Below are positions 54,568 through 63,070 of a stretch of DNA of 64,000 nt, piece after piece. Source of the stretch: Calditrichia bacterium (GTDB lineage Bacteria > Calditrichota > Calditrichia > RBG-13-44-9 > J075); assembly GCA_020635015.1 (NCBI GenBank), contig JACKAP010000001.1, positions 620,001 through 684,000 on the forward strand, written 5' to 3'. A program made the translations under genes and the position numbers. Position 1 is the first letter of the stretch. Every line of letters starts with the position of its first letter. Under the pieces are notes generated by a model. That model was not told where the DNA came from and did not search any database. It was given only the letters and a program-made list of their open reading frames with translations.

Positions 54568-57312
54568 GACATAAGTCATTTTAAGGACGTTGACATATAA
54601 CTCGCTCTGGAACAGCGCATAGTAAACCCCGCCGGATACCGGGCTTCCGTTGTCTGAAGTGCCGTCCCAACTGATCTGGTAGCTACCGGCTTCCAGGGGG
54701 CCGCTGAAAAGGCCTGTGACCCTCTGCCCGAGGGTGTTGAAGACGGTCAGGCTGACCTCGACCGATCCGCGACGCTGTTCCGGAATGTCGAATTTGATGG
54801 TGGTTTCCGGATTGAAGGGGTTGGGATAGTTGGCGTAGAGCTTGAATTCGCGGGGCAGGCCGCCGGGATTATCTACCGGTTGCACAGCCTGCGGGGTGGC
54901 GCTGATCGGCCCATTTTCGTAGCGTACGCCGTTGATGTCTACATCCACCAGCTTATACCAATAGGTGAGGCCATTGATCAGCGGGCGGTCGACAAAGCTG
55001 TAGGCAGTTTGCACGTTGGTGGTCAACTGGCCCTCCCTTTCCCCGATGTATTGGTACGGGCCTTCCACGGCGGTCGCCCGCAGAATCTCAAAGCGCAGGT
55101 TGTCGACCTCCGACTCGGTCACCCAACTCAGGGTCACCTGTTTATCCTGACCGCTGACGGAGAAGGCCGATAGCGAGACCGGCAGGGTCTGGTCCGAGCC
55201 GATGGTGCCCGGTGAGCCGGAATCGCCGGTGGGACCGCTGAAATTGGGCTCCCGTACGCTTGACGTCGTCCAGCTCGATCCTAAATTATTGTCAAGTTGA
55301 AAATTGATCAGGGCCATGGAGGCACCGCTGGGACTGGGGAAATTCGGCCCGCCGTCATAGTAGACCCGGTCGATTTCCGTGCCGCCGTCGACCAGCACCA
55401 CCTCATCATCGGTATTGGCGAGGGTGATGCCGCTGTAGACGTAATCGGCCGGATAGCCGCCGTTAGTGCCACTGTCGCCGTTGCGGCCGAACACCAGGAA
55501 TGCGCCCGGGCCGATCAGCAGCGGGCCGCCATTGTTGATGGTGTGACTGTCGCTGCCGTTATCCTCGATGATCCAGCCGTTCATGTCGATGGTGCCGGAC
55601 GTCGTATTGTAAACCTCGAACCATTCCCCGTTGGCATCCGTGACCGCGCCCGGGTTTTGCATGATCTCGGTGATGATCACATCCCCGGGCGCATTGGCGG
55701 GAATGTAGGAGAAACTGGCGTTGTCGGAAACGATCGCATTGCCGAAGAGGTCTTCCACATTGGTGACCGTCACTGTGTAGTTGATGCTCCCGGAAAGGGC
55801 GCTGACGGTCAGATCGACCAGCGAAAAATCGCCGGCGTTGCGCTGCGCTGCACTGACCGTGATGCCGTTGTCGATGCTGTAATTGGCGGCATTCCCCGCC
55901 GTGGCCGGATCGACATTCTCATTGAATTGCAACTGCACCGTGGTCTGGGAAGTGGCGCTGGCGGAGAGCAGATCCGGCGGCGTGGCGTCACCCACCGTCG
56001 CCTGGCCGGGATTGCCTCCGGCATTGGCGGAAGTCTGCCAATTGGTGCCGACGTTATTGTCGACGCCCGGTGAGATCAATTCGATGGAAAATCCCAGGGT
56101 GGTGGCCGGCCAGCCGCCGGTGCCGTTCTGGTAATCCACCCGGTCGGCTTCGGTGCCGTTGGGATCGCTCAGTATCACCGATTCCCCGCCGGTGGCCAGT
56201 CCAAACGGATATTCTACTATTGGATTGGTCACGCTGGGATATTTGGTGGTAAAACCGGGAAGGTCGTTGGTAAAGATGATGTAGTCTCCAACTGCGACGC
56301 TGGTGCCGGAGGGCAGGATAAAATTGTTGAACCCGTCGCTGAGGGTCCAATAGCTCAGGTCGGCGGCGGCGCTGCCGTTGTTGAGGTAGACTTCGATGAA
56401 TTCCGGCTCGGTGCCGTTGAAATAGAGGATCTCGTTGACCACCAAATCCGGCACGAAACCCGATCCATTGACCTGATAGCGATAGTAACTCGTGGGCGCA
56501 TTATCGGGATCGGTGACCGTAGCGGCCTGATCGTCGGTCGCCTCGATATAATAACGTACCACCGTCAGGTCCGCCTGATTGGGGATGGTGCCTTCGTAGG
56601 TGTCCCCGGCGGTGTTGGTCATGGCCACCGTCGTAAAGCCGCTGCCGGCGTCATAGTAGAGGGTCGCGGCGGTGATGGTGCCGTCCCCGTCGGTGATGTC
56701 GGCGCTCACCGTCACATTGTCGGCCGGACCCGGAATGGCCGGGGAATGGGCGGTATTGCTGATCGCCGGCACCTGGTTGGTGGCGAATACCGAATTCTGG
56801 GCTTTGGGCGTGCCGTTGGTCACGGTAGAAGCGCCCCAGTTCACAGCCTGGCTATTGTCGAAGGAGGGATTGAGCAGTTCCAGGGAAGGGCCGTTGCCGT
56901 TGGGGCCGCTCGGCCAGGGAGCGGAATTGCCATAAGTCACCGCATCGACCGTTGCCGCCGAAGCGTCAAACAGGGTGACGGTCTCCCCGGTATTTAACAG
57001 CGCCCCGCCGAATACGAAATCCGGGGGAAAGCTATGGGTGTTCTCGAATTCGAGGGCGTTTACGGCCAGCACCACGTATTCGCCGGCATTGAGGGTAAAG
57101 CTGGGGAAGGTGAAGGTGACCCCTCCCAGCGAATAACCGGTCATGTCGACTGCCGAAGCGCCGGCGTTGTAGATCTCAAGAAATTCATTGACATCCTGAT
57201 TCGCTTCCGGGGGATTGTAATGAATCTCATTGATGACGAGTTGCGCCTGAGCAGTGCCGATCAGGGCGAATAAGATCAGGGTGATGAGATAGTTGGTAAA
57301 ACCCATCTTCAT
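54562..57312 (-). CDS. Lamin-tail-domain secreted protein with T9SS tail (long paralogue)
   Basis: A 916-residue protein with signal peptide 1-23 (ends AQA). There are three LTD modules: LVINEIHYNPPEANQDVNEFLEIYNAGASAVDMTGYSLGGV (about 25-65), LVVNEILYFNGTEPEFIEVYLNNGSAAADLSYWTLSDG (about 290-325) and VIITEIMQNPGAVTDANGEWFEVYNTTSGTIDMNGWIIEDN (about 540-580). Between them lie a loop-rich Ig-like segment (ADNVTVSADITDGDGTITAATLYYDAG) and a bacterial Ig-like segment (PPDLLSASATSQTTVQLQFNENVD). The tail matches the short paralogue (FKLYANYPNPFNPETTIKFDIPE, GVYYALFQSELYVNVLKMTYVK). The start is near GAGGGAG. Confidence 0.9.
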   Translation of the reverse strand: MKMGFTNYLITLILFALIGTAQAQLVINEIHYNPPEANQDVNEFLEIYNAGASAVDMTGYSLGGVTFTFPSFTLNAGEYVVLAVNALEFENTHSFPPDFVFGGALLNTGETVTLFDASAATVDAVTYGNSAPWPSGPNGNGPSLELLNPSFDNSQAVNWGASTVTNGTPKAQNSVFATNQVPAISNTAHSPAIPGPADNVTVSADITDGDGTITAATLYYDAGSGFTTVAMTNTAGDTYEGTIPNQADLTVVRYYIEATDDQAATVTDPDNAPTSYYRYQVNGSGFVPDLVVNEILYFNGTEPEFIEVYLNNGSAAADLSYWTLSDGFNNFILPSGTSVAVGDYIIFTNDLPGFTTKYPSVTNPIVEYPFGLATGGESVILSDPNGTEADRVDYQNGTGGWPATTLGFSIELISPGVDNNVGTNWQTSANAGGNPGQATVGDATPPDLLSASATSQTTVQLQFNENVDPATAGNAANYSIDNGITVSAAQRNAGDFSLVDLTVSALSGSINYTVTVTNVEDLFGNAIVSDNASFSYIPANAPGDVIITEIMQNPGAVTDANGEWFEVYNTTSGTIDMNGWIIEDNGSDSHTINNGGPLLIGPGAFLVFGRNGDSGTNGGYPADYVYSGITLANTDDEVVLVDGGTEIDRVYYDGGPNFPSPSGASMALINFQLDNNLGSSWTTSSVREPNFSGPTGDSGSPGTIGSDQTLPVSLSAFSVSGQDKQVTLSWVTESEVDNLRFEILRATAVEGPYQYIGEREGQLTTNVQTAYSFVDRPLINGLTYWYKLVDVDINGVRYENGPISATPQAVQPVDNPGGLPREFKLYANYPNPFNPETTIKFDIPEQRRGSVEVSLTVFNTLGQRVTGLFSGPLEAGSYQISWDGTSDNGSPVSGGVYYALFQSELYVNVLKMTYVK

Positions 57313-57683
57313 GCGGAATCTCCCTCTTGAAGTTAGCTTTGTGGTTTAAAGATTTTTTTTTGCTTTATCAAAAGGCCAATCCCTTAGCCCGATTCTCAAC
57401 TCAGAGGCGCGTCAGCAGATGTAAAAGATCCGTTGTATAAAAATATAAAACCAGCGCTGCAGTACCGTGATGCCGAACAACTCTGGGGGTATAATCGGCG
57501 TTTGACCGGATATGTTTAAGCCTTTTTTTTTAAGCGCCATCTGGGGGGAACATAAATTATGCAGGGTGCATGGTGTATTACAGTGCGGGTATCGGGACCT
57601 GCGCTAGCACAATCCGGCGCCATGCCCCATGCGCTTTGCCCCATGCAAAAGTACTCCACAGGGCATCGTCAGCAGAACGCGCA
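57313..57683. repeat. Intergenic region with fourth copy of the TGTATTACAGTGCGGG repeat
   Basis: AT-rich leader of the long LTD gene on the left. At 57567-57634 is a close copy of the ~65-bp unit found three times at 20755-21062 (GGTGTATTACAGTGCGGG, TATCGGGACCTGCGC, ACAATCCGGCGCCATGCCCC), followed by heptad-like TGCCCCA words. No gene seen. Confidence 0.7.
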
Positions 57684-58358
57684 TCAAAAATACGACTCAT
57701 CGAAGAAGAGATTGACATTGCGCACCCCGCCGGTGGCGGATAGTTCGCGGATAAAATCGTCGTTTTTCTGCTCGTTCTTTAAGCGCACGTAAAAGGATAC
57801 TTCCATCAGGTGCTCCTCATCGAGACTGCGCACATTGATCACTTCGTGGCGCCGGCAATGCCTTTGGATCACCGGGAGGTAGGGCGGGGGGGAATCTCCG
57901 TTGGCTACGTAGGAGAATTGCAGGAGATATTCCCGCTGGCGGGGCACCCCGAGGCCGGCTTTGGTAATGATCAAAATCACGATGCCGATGAAAATCGTGC
58001 CCAGGAAGGCGATCAGGAAATATCCCGCGCCGGCCGCCATGCCGGCCGCCAGGGCAAAGAATATGAACACGATATCCTGGGTATCTTTCACCGCGGTACG
58101 GAAGCGGATGATCGACATCGCTCCCACCAATCCAAAGGCCCGGGCCAGGTTGTTGCCGATCACCATGATGACCACTGCGGTGATCATCGCCAGCAGGATC
58201 ATCGCATTGACAAAGGAAATGGAATAGCCGGGACCTTTATAGGTGAGGCGATAAAGCCAGGAGACCAGGTAGCCGCAGATCAGTGCTACCAGCAGATTGC
58301 GGATAATCTCTGCAGCGGTCAGGGGAAACAGGCTGAGGCTTTGAAATTCTTGTATCAT
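57684..58358 (-). CDS. DUF4956 membrane protein
   Basis: 224 residues. The first 140 residues hold about four transmembrane segments (EIIRNLLVALICGYLVSWLYRL; FVNAMILLAMITAVVIMVIG; IVFIFFALAAGMAAGAGYF; LIAFLGTIFIGIVILII) with a conserved GNNLARAFGLVGAMSIIRFRTAVKDTQD loop typical of DUF4956, which is MgtC-like in topology. The C-terminal 70 residues form a soluble ACT-like or ferredoxin-like domain. It is the last gene of a minus-strand operon, 19 bp after the VTC-domain gene. DUF4956 proteins are repeatedly found beside VTC-type polyphosphate polymerases; a role in delivering or sensing the product is inference. Confidence 0.9.
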   Translation of the reverse strand: MIQEFQSLSLFPLTAAEIIRNLLVALICGYLVSWLYRLTYKGPGYSISFVNAMILLAMITAVVIMVIGNNLARAFGLVGAMSIIRFRTAVKDTQDIVFIFFALAAGMAAGAGYFLIAFLGTIFIGIVILIITKAGLGVPRQREYLLQFSYVANGDSPPPYLPVIQRHCRRHEVINVRSLDEEHLMEVSFYVRLKNEQKNDDFIRELSATGGVRNVNLFFDESYF

Positions 58359-58377
58359 CTGTACTGGCCAGTCTCAG

Positions 58378-59172
58378 TCATTTAACACCGTTCTTATTGA
58401 AAAAAAGCGGTAAGATTTGTGGGGAAAACCGGGAAACCTGCACCCGGCCGTTCGATTTATGGGAATCCAGGCAGATGGTGTATTTCGACAGCGCCAGCCG
58501 GGGAAGGCGGTGATGTCTGATAATCGATTGCACCCAGGCCGGCAGACTATGGGGGAATTTGATTTCCCAGATAAAGTGTGACGGCATGGCATAGCGGAGC
58601 CCGATTTCGCGATTAAAAACCGTGACCTTATCGGTCAGGACGCTGCGCAGCGCTTTATCGAAAGTCAGGCGCAGCGAAGGATCAAATTTGCTGAAAAAGG
58701 CTTCCCGGTCGTAAATCACCAGCACAGTAGGGCGCAGTATGCCCCGGTGAAGATGAAAGAAGAATTTTCGGGCGCTGTCCTGCGCTGCCGGGCTGCCGTT
58801 GAGCGGGATGTAGCGGTCAATATCCCGGGATTCAAACAACGCTTCAATATCCTGGTAGGCGAAAGGAGCGCGGTCTTTAAATATGTAGCCGCCGCGTTTA
58901 CGCTTGATTTCAAGATAGGCGCTGCTTTCCGGCGACACCTCGTTATAAGCCCGGATGCGTAGTTTCTTACGGATTTTTAATCCTTCTACTTTGGCCCGGT
59001 AGTCTTCATAATTGCGGCTGTCAAAATAAATACTGCGAACGGTATACTCTCTGACCTCCCGGTCCTGGGCATGCTGATCGCCATAAACATAAGGGGCCAG
59101 CTCTGCCCGGATCTCTGCCAGCTTCTCCCGGGGGACCAGGTATTTGAATTCGTTTCGCAGACGTACGCTCAT
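58378..59172 (-). CDS. VTC-domain polyphosphate polymerase-like protein
   Basis: 264 residues. It matches the VTC domain of the triphosphate tunnel metalloenzyme fold, whose yeast member VTC4 makes polyphosphate from ATP. The basic and acidic strands line the tunnel: NEFKYLVPREKL, VRSIYFDSRNYEDY, IRKKLRIRAY, YLEIKRKRGGYIFKDR, TVLVIYDREAFFS, FIWEIKFPHSLP. It begins 4 nt inside the HlyD-like gene (ATGA overlap), so it is translationally coupled. It is soluble itself and probably operates at the membrane with its neighbours. Polymerisation activity is by homology only; CYTH-like hydrolysis of triphosphate is the alternative. Confidence 0.9.
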   Translation of the reverse strand: MSVRLRNEFKYLVPREKLAEIRAELAPYVYGDQHAQDREVREYTVRSIYFDSRNYEDYRAKVEGLKIRKKLRIRAYNEVSPESSAYLEIKRKRGGYIFKDRAPFAYQDIEALFESRDIDRYIPLNGSPAAQDSARKFFFHLHRGILRPTVLVIYDREAFFSKFDPSLRLTFDKALRSVLTDKVTVFNREIGLRYAMPSHFIWEIKFPHSLPAWVQSIIRHHRLPRLALSKYTICLDSHKSNGRVQVSRFSPQILPLFFNKNGVK

Positions 59173-60239
59173 GACCGTAATACGGAGTTAATAAAACGTT
59201 TGCTATATTCCCAGATGGTTACCGGCTCTCCCCAGATCGCGCATTTTTGCAGCATGCCGGCCAGCGGTCGCTGGCGGTTGTCGATCAATACCGCTGCAAT
59301 CACCACCTGGCGACCGTTGAGGCGATGAGCGGAGCGGTCGAAGGCCAGCAGACGACCGCTTTGCCGATCGGCCGCCCCGGCCAACTGCAGGTTCACCGCT
59401 TGCAGTGGCGCCAGATATTGGTAATTTTGCCATTCCACCGGCATAAAGGCGATGTAGGCGGTGGTGTCGTAAATGGTCAGAAGGGTGTCATAAGAGAAGA
59501 GGCGGGCAATCTTGCCGTCGATCGGTGAAGTAAATACATATTGATCGGAGCGCCGCTCTAGCGCCTGTATCTCCCGGCGCAGCGCTTCTATCTGCGAGCG
59601 GGCCAGGCGGATTTCCTCACGCTTGGCCCCGCTATGGGCGCTCTGCAACTGCGCCTCGGCAATGGCGATATTGATCTCCATTAGCTTCAGACGTCCGGCT
59701 TCGATCTCGAAGAGCTCCCGCGAGGCCAAACCCTGCTGGTAAAGGCTTTCCAGGCGGTCGGCAATCTTCTGCTGCTCCGTCCGTTCCCGCCGGGCAAAAG
59801 CCAGACGCTGTTCCGCTTCCTGCACCACCGAGGCTTTTTCTCCTTCGGTGGAAACCGCCAGCGCAGCGGTCGCCACTTCCAATTCGCCATTCAGCTTCGC
59901 CAACTGCCGTTCGATCTCGTTGGAGTAGATCCGTCCAATGGTATCCCCGGCTGAGATCTGCTGCCCGGCCTGCAATGCCGGGCGAATAGCGAAATTCACC
60001 GCATCCCCCCGTTCGAACTGGGAGACGGCATAGGCTTCGGTCATGCCCCGCTCGTAGTTGTGCAGTGAGGCCATCAGTCGCCCGTCGGGGCCTTTGATCA
60101 GGTGCCATTCCCGGACCGGAACAATTTTCGCCAAACCGTCAATTTTGTAAGGATACTGAATCGGTAGGAAGTATAAGACCGTCACCGCTACCGCCAGCGC
60201 TACCAGAATGAACCGATTGATGTTGCGTCGCTGTTTCAT
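59169..60239 (-). CDS. HlyD-like membrane fusion/adaptor protein
   Basis: 356 residues. One N-terminal transmembrane helix (ILVALAVAVTVLYFL, residues about 11-26) is followed by a lipoyl/barrel region (RPALQAGQQISAGDTIGRIYS near 90) and a long alpha-helical hairpin (about 112-240, ELEVATAALAVSTEGEKASVVQEAEQRLAFARRERTEQQKI). A second barrel strand (FTSPIDGKIARLFSYDTLLTIYD) then closes the adaptor. No RND or ABC partner or outer-membrane TolC-like gene lies nearby. Instead it heads the operon with the VTC and DUF4956 genes. Its role in a polyphosphate export or envelope-anchoring assembly is a hypothesis. Confidence 0.87.
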   Translation of the reverse strand: MKQRRNINRFILVALAVAVTVLYFLPIQYPYKIDGLAKIVPVREWHLIKGPDGRLMASLHNYERGMTEAYAVSQFERGDAVNFAIRPALQAGQQISAGDTIGRIYSNEIERQLAKLNGELEVATAALAVSTEGEKASVVQEAEQRLAFARRERTEQQKIADRLESLYQQGLASRELFEIEAGRLKLMEINIAIAEAQLQSAHSGAKREEIRLARSQIEALRREIQALERRSDQYVFTSPIDGKIARLFSYDTLLTIYDTTAYIAFMPVEWQNYQYLAPLQAVNLQLAGAADRQSGRLLAFDRSAHRLNGRQVVIAAVLIDNRQRPLAGMLQKCAIWGEPVTIWEYSKRFINSVLRS

Positions 60240-60396
60240 TTTTCTGTACTCGCTGTAACCATTCGATTGCAGACCGATAAGTTAACACAATGGCGTTACA
60301 GAAAAAGCGATTTTTTCTTTAATTGGGGGCGAGGCGGGTGGGTGGTTTGGAAAGCATAGAGCGCGGATGACGCATGCGATGGAAACCATGCAAGGG

Positions 60397-60876
60397 TCAC
60401 CCTTTGCCCTTACTCCACTGGAGGTAGGGGTGTTTGCTCAGGTTGGTGTTGAGATAGCGGGGATCACCGGTTACTTCCCGGCCGGCCCAGGAGGGCAGTT
60501 CGAAGGGCTGATCTTCCCGGCTGAGTTCGATCTCCGCCACGATCAGCCCGGCATTATCGCCGCTGAAGACGTCGATCTCCCAGATGTTGCCGGCATAATT
60601 CACCCGGTAGCGGGTCTTTTCGATCAAGGGAGGTTGGCAGAGGGTGTCGAGAAGTTCCCGGGCATCGGTGAGGGGAATCTCATATTCAAATTCCAGGCGG
60701 GTTAAATCATTGTGCCGGCCTTTAATGGTTAGAAACCCCTGGTCTTCCACGATCCGCACCCGCACCGCCCGCTGCTCATCCCGGGAAATATAACCCTGGC
60801 AGTACAGCTTGCCCACCGCTCCCTTTCGCCAACCGTCGTCTTTTACCAAAAATTTTCGCTCAATCTCCCGGCCCAT
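60397..60876 (-). CDS. CYTH domain protein (triphosphate tunnel metalloenzyme)
   Basis: 159 residues. It starts at ATG 60876 with GGAGGGG upstream. The EIERKFLV signature (ExExK) opens the protein. It is followed by QGYISRDEQRAVRVRI, GFLTIKGRHNDLTRLEFEYEIP and the C-terminal acidic strands WEIDVFSGDNAGLIVAEIELSRED, the pattern of inorganic triphosphatases such as YgiF and of class IV adenylate cyclases/ThTPases. Being single-domain, it is likely a short-chain triphosphatase. It lies 157 bp upstream of the VTC operon on the same strand; both proteins belong to the tunnel-enzyme superfamily. Confidence 0.92.
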   Translation of the reverse strand: MGREIERKFLVKDDGWRKGAVGKLYCQGYISRDEQRAVRVRIVEDQGFLTIKGRHNDLTRLEFEYEIPLTDARELLDTLCQPPLIEKTRYRVNYAGNIWEIDVFSGDNAGLIVAEIELSREDQPFELPSWAGREVTGDPRYLNTNLSKHPYLQWSKGKG

Positions 60877-60889
60877 CAACCCCTCCTTT

Positions 60890-61066
60890 TATCTTTCATC
60901 CTTCAACTTCACCGCTCGGTTTTTGTCATTAGACCTGCGGTCGTCATTGCGGCTGCGCCGGTCATTGGCGCTACGCGCGTCATTGTTTTTTCGCTCTACG
61001 CTCCACGCGCCTCGCTCCACGTCTTTCATTCCGCACTCCGCACTCCGCATTCGTCCCATTCCATAT
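60890..61066. repeat. Heptad-rich intergenic tract
   Basis: A GGTCATTG-type repeat lies near 60927-60985, then nine in-phase 7-bp words at 60994-61056: CTCTACG, CTCCACG, CGCCTCG, CTCCACG, TCTTTCA, TTCCGCA, CTCCGCA, CTCCGCA, TTCGTCC. No gene seen between the solute-binding protein and the CYTH gene. Confidence 0.8.
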
Positions 61067-61069
61067 TCG

Positions 61070-62110
61070 CTACCGCTTTACCCGATCCCTCCCCTCCGGC
61101 CATCCGCTGTTCTGCAGAATCGTTTCCGCCTCGCGGAGATGTTTCCCGGTTTTGGCCAGGCTGCCGGTATCGGCCTTGAAGCTGCCCCATGCCTGCAGCC
61201 ATTTGGAAAGGGGAACGCCGGGCCGCACCGGAAATTCCTGGCGAATCTCTCCCAACTTCTGCTGGGTGGATGCTCCGGTCAGGTATTCGATGAGCTTCCG
61301 GGCGATTTCGGGATGCCGGGCGCCGGCGCCGATCGCTGCGCCGCGCAGATTCAGGAGCGCACCCTTGCCGTCCTGGTCCGGAAAGCGCAGCGCGATCGCT
61401 TTCGCCACTTCGGCCTTGATGTCATCACCGGTATCGGCCAGCAACGCCAGGGCGGCGGTATTGATCAGGGCGAATCGTCCCTGGCGGGAGGCGATGGACA
61501 GGATCCGCTTTACGTCGCTGTCTCCGGGCCGGGGGGCGATATTGCTTACCAGGCCGGCGGCCCATTTGGCCGTCTTTTTTCGCCCCTGGCGGGCAATCAT
61601 CCCCGCTAACAAAGTGCGGGTGGAGGCTTCCACGGCGGCGCCCGGCAAGATCTGTCCCTGCCAGCGCGCCGCGGTAAGATCGCGGTAGCTTTCGGCCGGG
61701 GAGCCGGGTGGTTTCGGTTGATAATGAATGATCCCGTAGGCCCAGTAGGTCAGACCGATCCAATAGCCGCCGGAATCGCGAAAGTGGCCCGGCACCGCAT
61801 CGCGGGACAGCTTTTTCAGGTCCGGCCGGAGGCGTTTCTGATCTTTCAGCGCCGTCAGGCGCAGCACATCGCTGAGGATGATCACGTCCGCCGGCGTGGC
61901 TGTGCCAACCCGATTCAGGCGTGCCACCAGGGTGTCACCGTTCTCAATCACCGTCCGCAGCGCGATGCCGTTCTCGGCGGCAAACTGCTGCCAGAGCGCC
62001 TGCTCCGCAGGAAATTCGCTGTCGCTGTATACCGTCAGCGTATCCTGCCCGGCGGCCGACACTCCGCTAAAGATCAATATCAACCAGAAGATACCGCGTA
62101 CAATCATCAT
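61070..62110 (-). CDS. Periplasmic iron-type ABC solute-binding protein
   Basis: 346 residues. The signal peptide is about 1-22 (ends GVSAAG). A type II periplasmic-binding fold opens with DTLTVYSDSEFPAEQALWQQFAAENGI and TPADVIILSDVLRLTALKDQKRL, typical of Fe(III)-binding FbpA/IdiA-like and thiamine-type proteins. GYWIGLTYWAYGIIHY and TGASTQQKLGEIRQEFPV complete the two lobes. No permease or ATPase gene adjoins it (ftsEX lies 100 bp downstream), so its transporter is elsewhere or it serves another role. GAGGAG precedes the ATG. The ligand is not certain. Confidence 0.88.
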   Translation of the reverse strand: MMIVRGIFWLILIFSGVSAAGQDTLTVYSDSEFPAEQALWQQFAAENGIALRTVIENGDTLVARLNRVGTATPADVIILSDVLRLTALKDQKRLRPDLKKLSRDAVPGHFRDSGGYWIGLTYWAYGIIHYQPKPPGSPAESYRDLTAARWQGQILPGAAVEASTRTLLAGMIARQGRKKTAKWAAGLVSNIAPRPGDSDVKRILSIASRQGRFALINTAALALLADTGDDIKAEVAKAIALRFPDQDGKGALLNLRGAAIGAGARHPEIARKLIEYLTGASTQQKLGEIRQEFPVRPGVPLSKWLQAWGSFKADTGSLAKTGKHLREAETILQNSGWPEGRDRVKR

Positions 62111-62176
62111 TACTCCTCAAAAGTTTTACTTGGCAGTTGGTGGTTGTTGGTTCTCGGAAACCGGTTTGTACTGTAC

Positions 62177-62211
62177 CACCAACAACCAATAACCAATAAC
62201 CAACAACCAAC
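62177..62211. repeat. Five in-phase CACCAAC/AACCAAT heptads
   Basis: CACCAAC, AACCAAT, AACCAAT, AACCAAC, AACCAAC, ending one base before the ftsX stop codon. The same words as the 21-unit array at 15700. A TTGGTGGTTGTTGG-type reverse tract at about 62129-62150 makes an inverted pair. Confidence 0.85.
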
Positions 62212-62212
62212 C

Positions 62213-63070
62213 TCAAAACTTCAAATACTTCCCAATCGAAAAATAACTTCCCAGCAGTCCCAATAAAATCCCGGTTCCGCACAGGAACAGGAAATACATC
62301 CAGGGGATGGTCAGGCCGGGCAGGAAGAATGCTCTCAAGAGGTCGGACATCAGCCACAGGGCACCGCTGGCCAGCAGACTGCCGATCAGTCCCTGCAGCA
62401 GCCCCTCGATAACAAACGGTGCCTTGATAAAAAAATGGGTCGCTCCCACCAGCCGCATGATTTCGATCACCGTCTTGCGGGAATGGATGGTAAGGCGGAT
62501 GGTGTTGAAGATTAGCATGGTCGAGATAAAAAAAATCGTTGCGCCGATCGTGGTGGCCACAATCAGCCCGATAAAAAAATAGCGGTTGATCAGGCGGATA
62601 AATTTTTCCTGGAAGATCACCTCATCCACCTGGGGCAGGGCCCGGATGGCCTCGACCGCCGCTTCGACTTTCTCCAGTTCGGCATATTCTTTTTTCAGAA
62701 TCACCTGCAGGGAAGGGGGAAAAGGGTTCTCACCTTCCAGAACCGTGAGCAGGTCGTCGCCGAAATCCTGCTGGAAGCGCTGCAGGGTCATTTCCGGCGA
62801 GACATATTGCACGGCTTCGACCGCCGCTAGCTGCTGAATGCGGCCTTCCAGCGCTTGGCGTTGTGCGCTATCGATCGCCGGATCGATAAACACTTCCAGT
62901 TGGATTCGCCCGTAGGTCTGTTGAAACTGGGCGGAGAGATGGTGCACCAACAAAGCAAACATACCGATCAGCGACAGGGAAAGGGTGATGGTGGCAATGC
63001 TGATGGTCGCCGCCAGCCGCGCCCGCTTGAAGCCGGCAATCCCCTCCTTCAACAGAAAGAGCAGCCTCAT
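62213..63070 (-). CDS. ftsX: Cell-division ABC transporter permease FtsX
   Basis: 285 residues. It has four predicted transmembrane segments (one N-terminal, near ATISIATITLSLSLIGMFALLVHHL; three C-terminal including FIGLIVATTIGATIFFISTML and YFLFLCGTGILLGLLGSYF). A periplasmic domain lies between TM1 and TM2 (about residues 45-170, with IQLEVFIDPAIDSAQRQALEGRIQQL). It pairs with FtsE; the complex links divisome assembly to activation of peptidoglycan hydrolases. The start overlaps the ftsE stop by 4 nt. No EnvC/amidase gene is nearby. Confidence 0.94.
   Translation of the reverse strand: MRLLFLLKEGIAGFKRARLAATISIATITLSLSLIGMFALLVHHLSAQFQQTYGRIQLEVFIDPAIDSAQRQALEGRIQQLAAVEAVQYVSPEMTLQRFQQDFGDDLLTVLEGENPFPPSLQVILKKEYAELEKVEAAVEAIRALPQVDEVIFQEKFIRLINRYFFIGLIVATTIGATIFFISTMLIFNTIRLTIHSRKTVIEIMRLVGATHFFIKAPFVIEGLLQGLIGSLLASGALWLMSDLLRAFFLPGLTIPWMYFLFLCGTGILLGLLGSYFSIGKYLKF

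Noticed and set aside
59169..60239. Part of an RND or type I efflux system
   Set aside because: No pump or outer-membrane channel gene is adjacent; the coupled genes are a VTC-domain protein and DUF4956.
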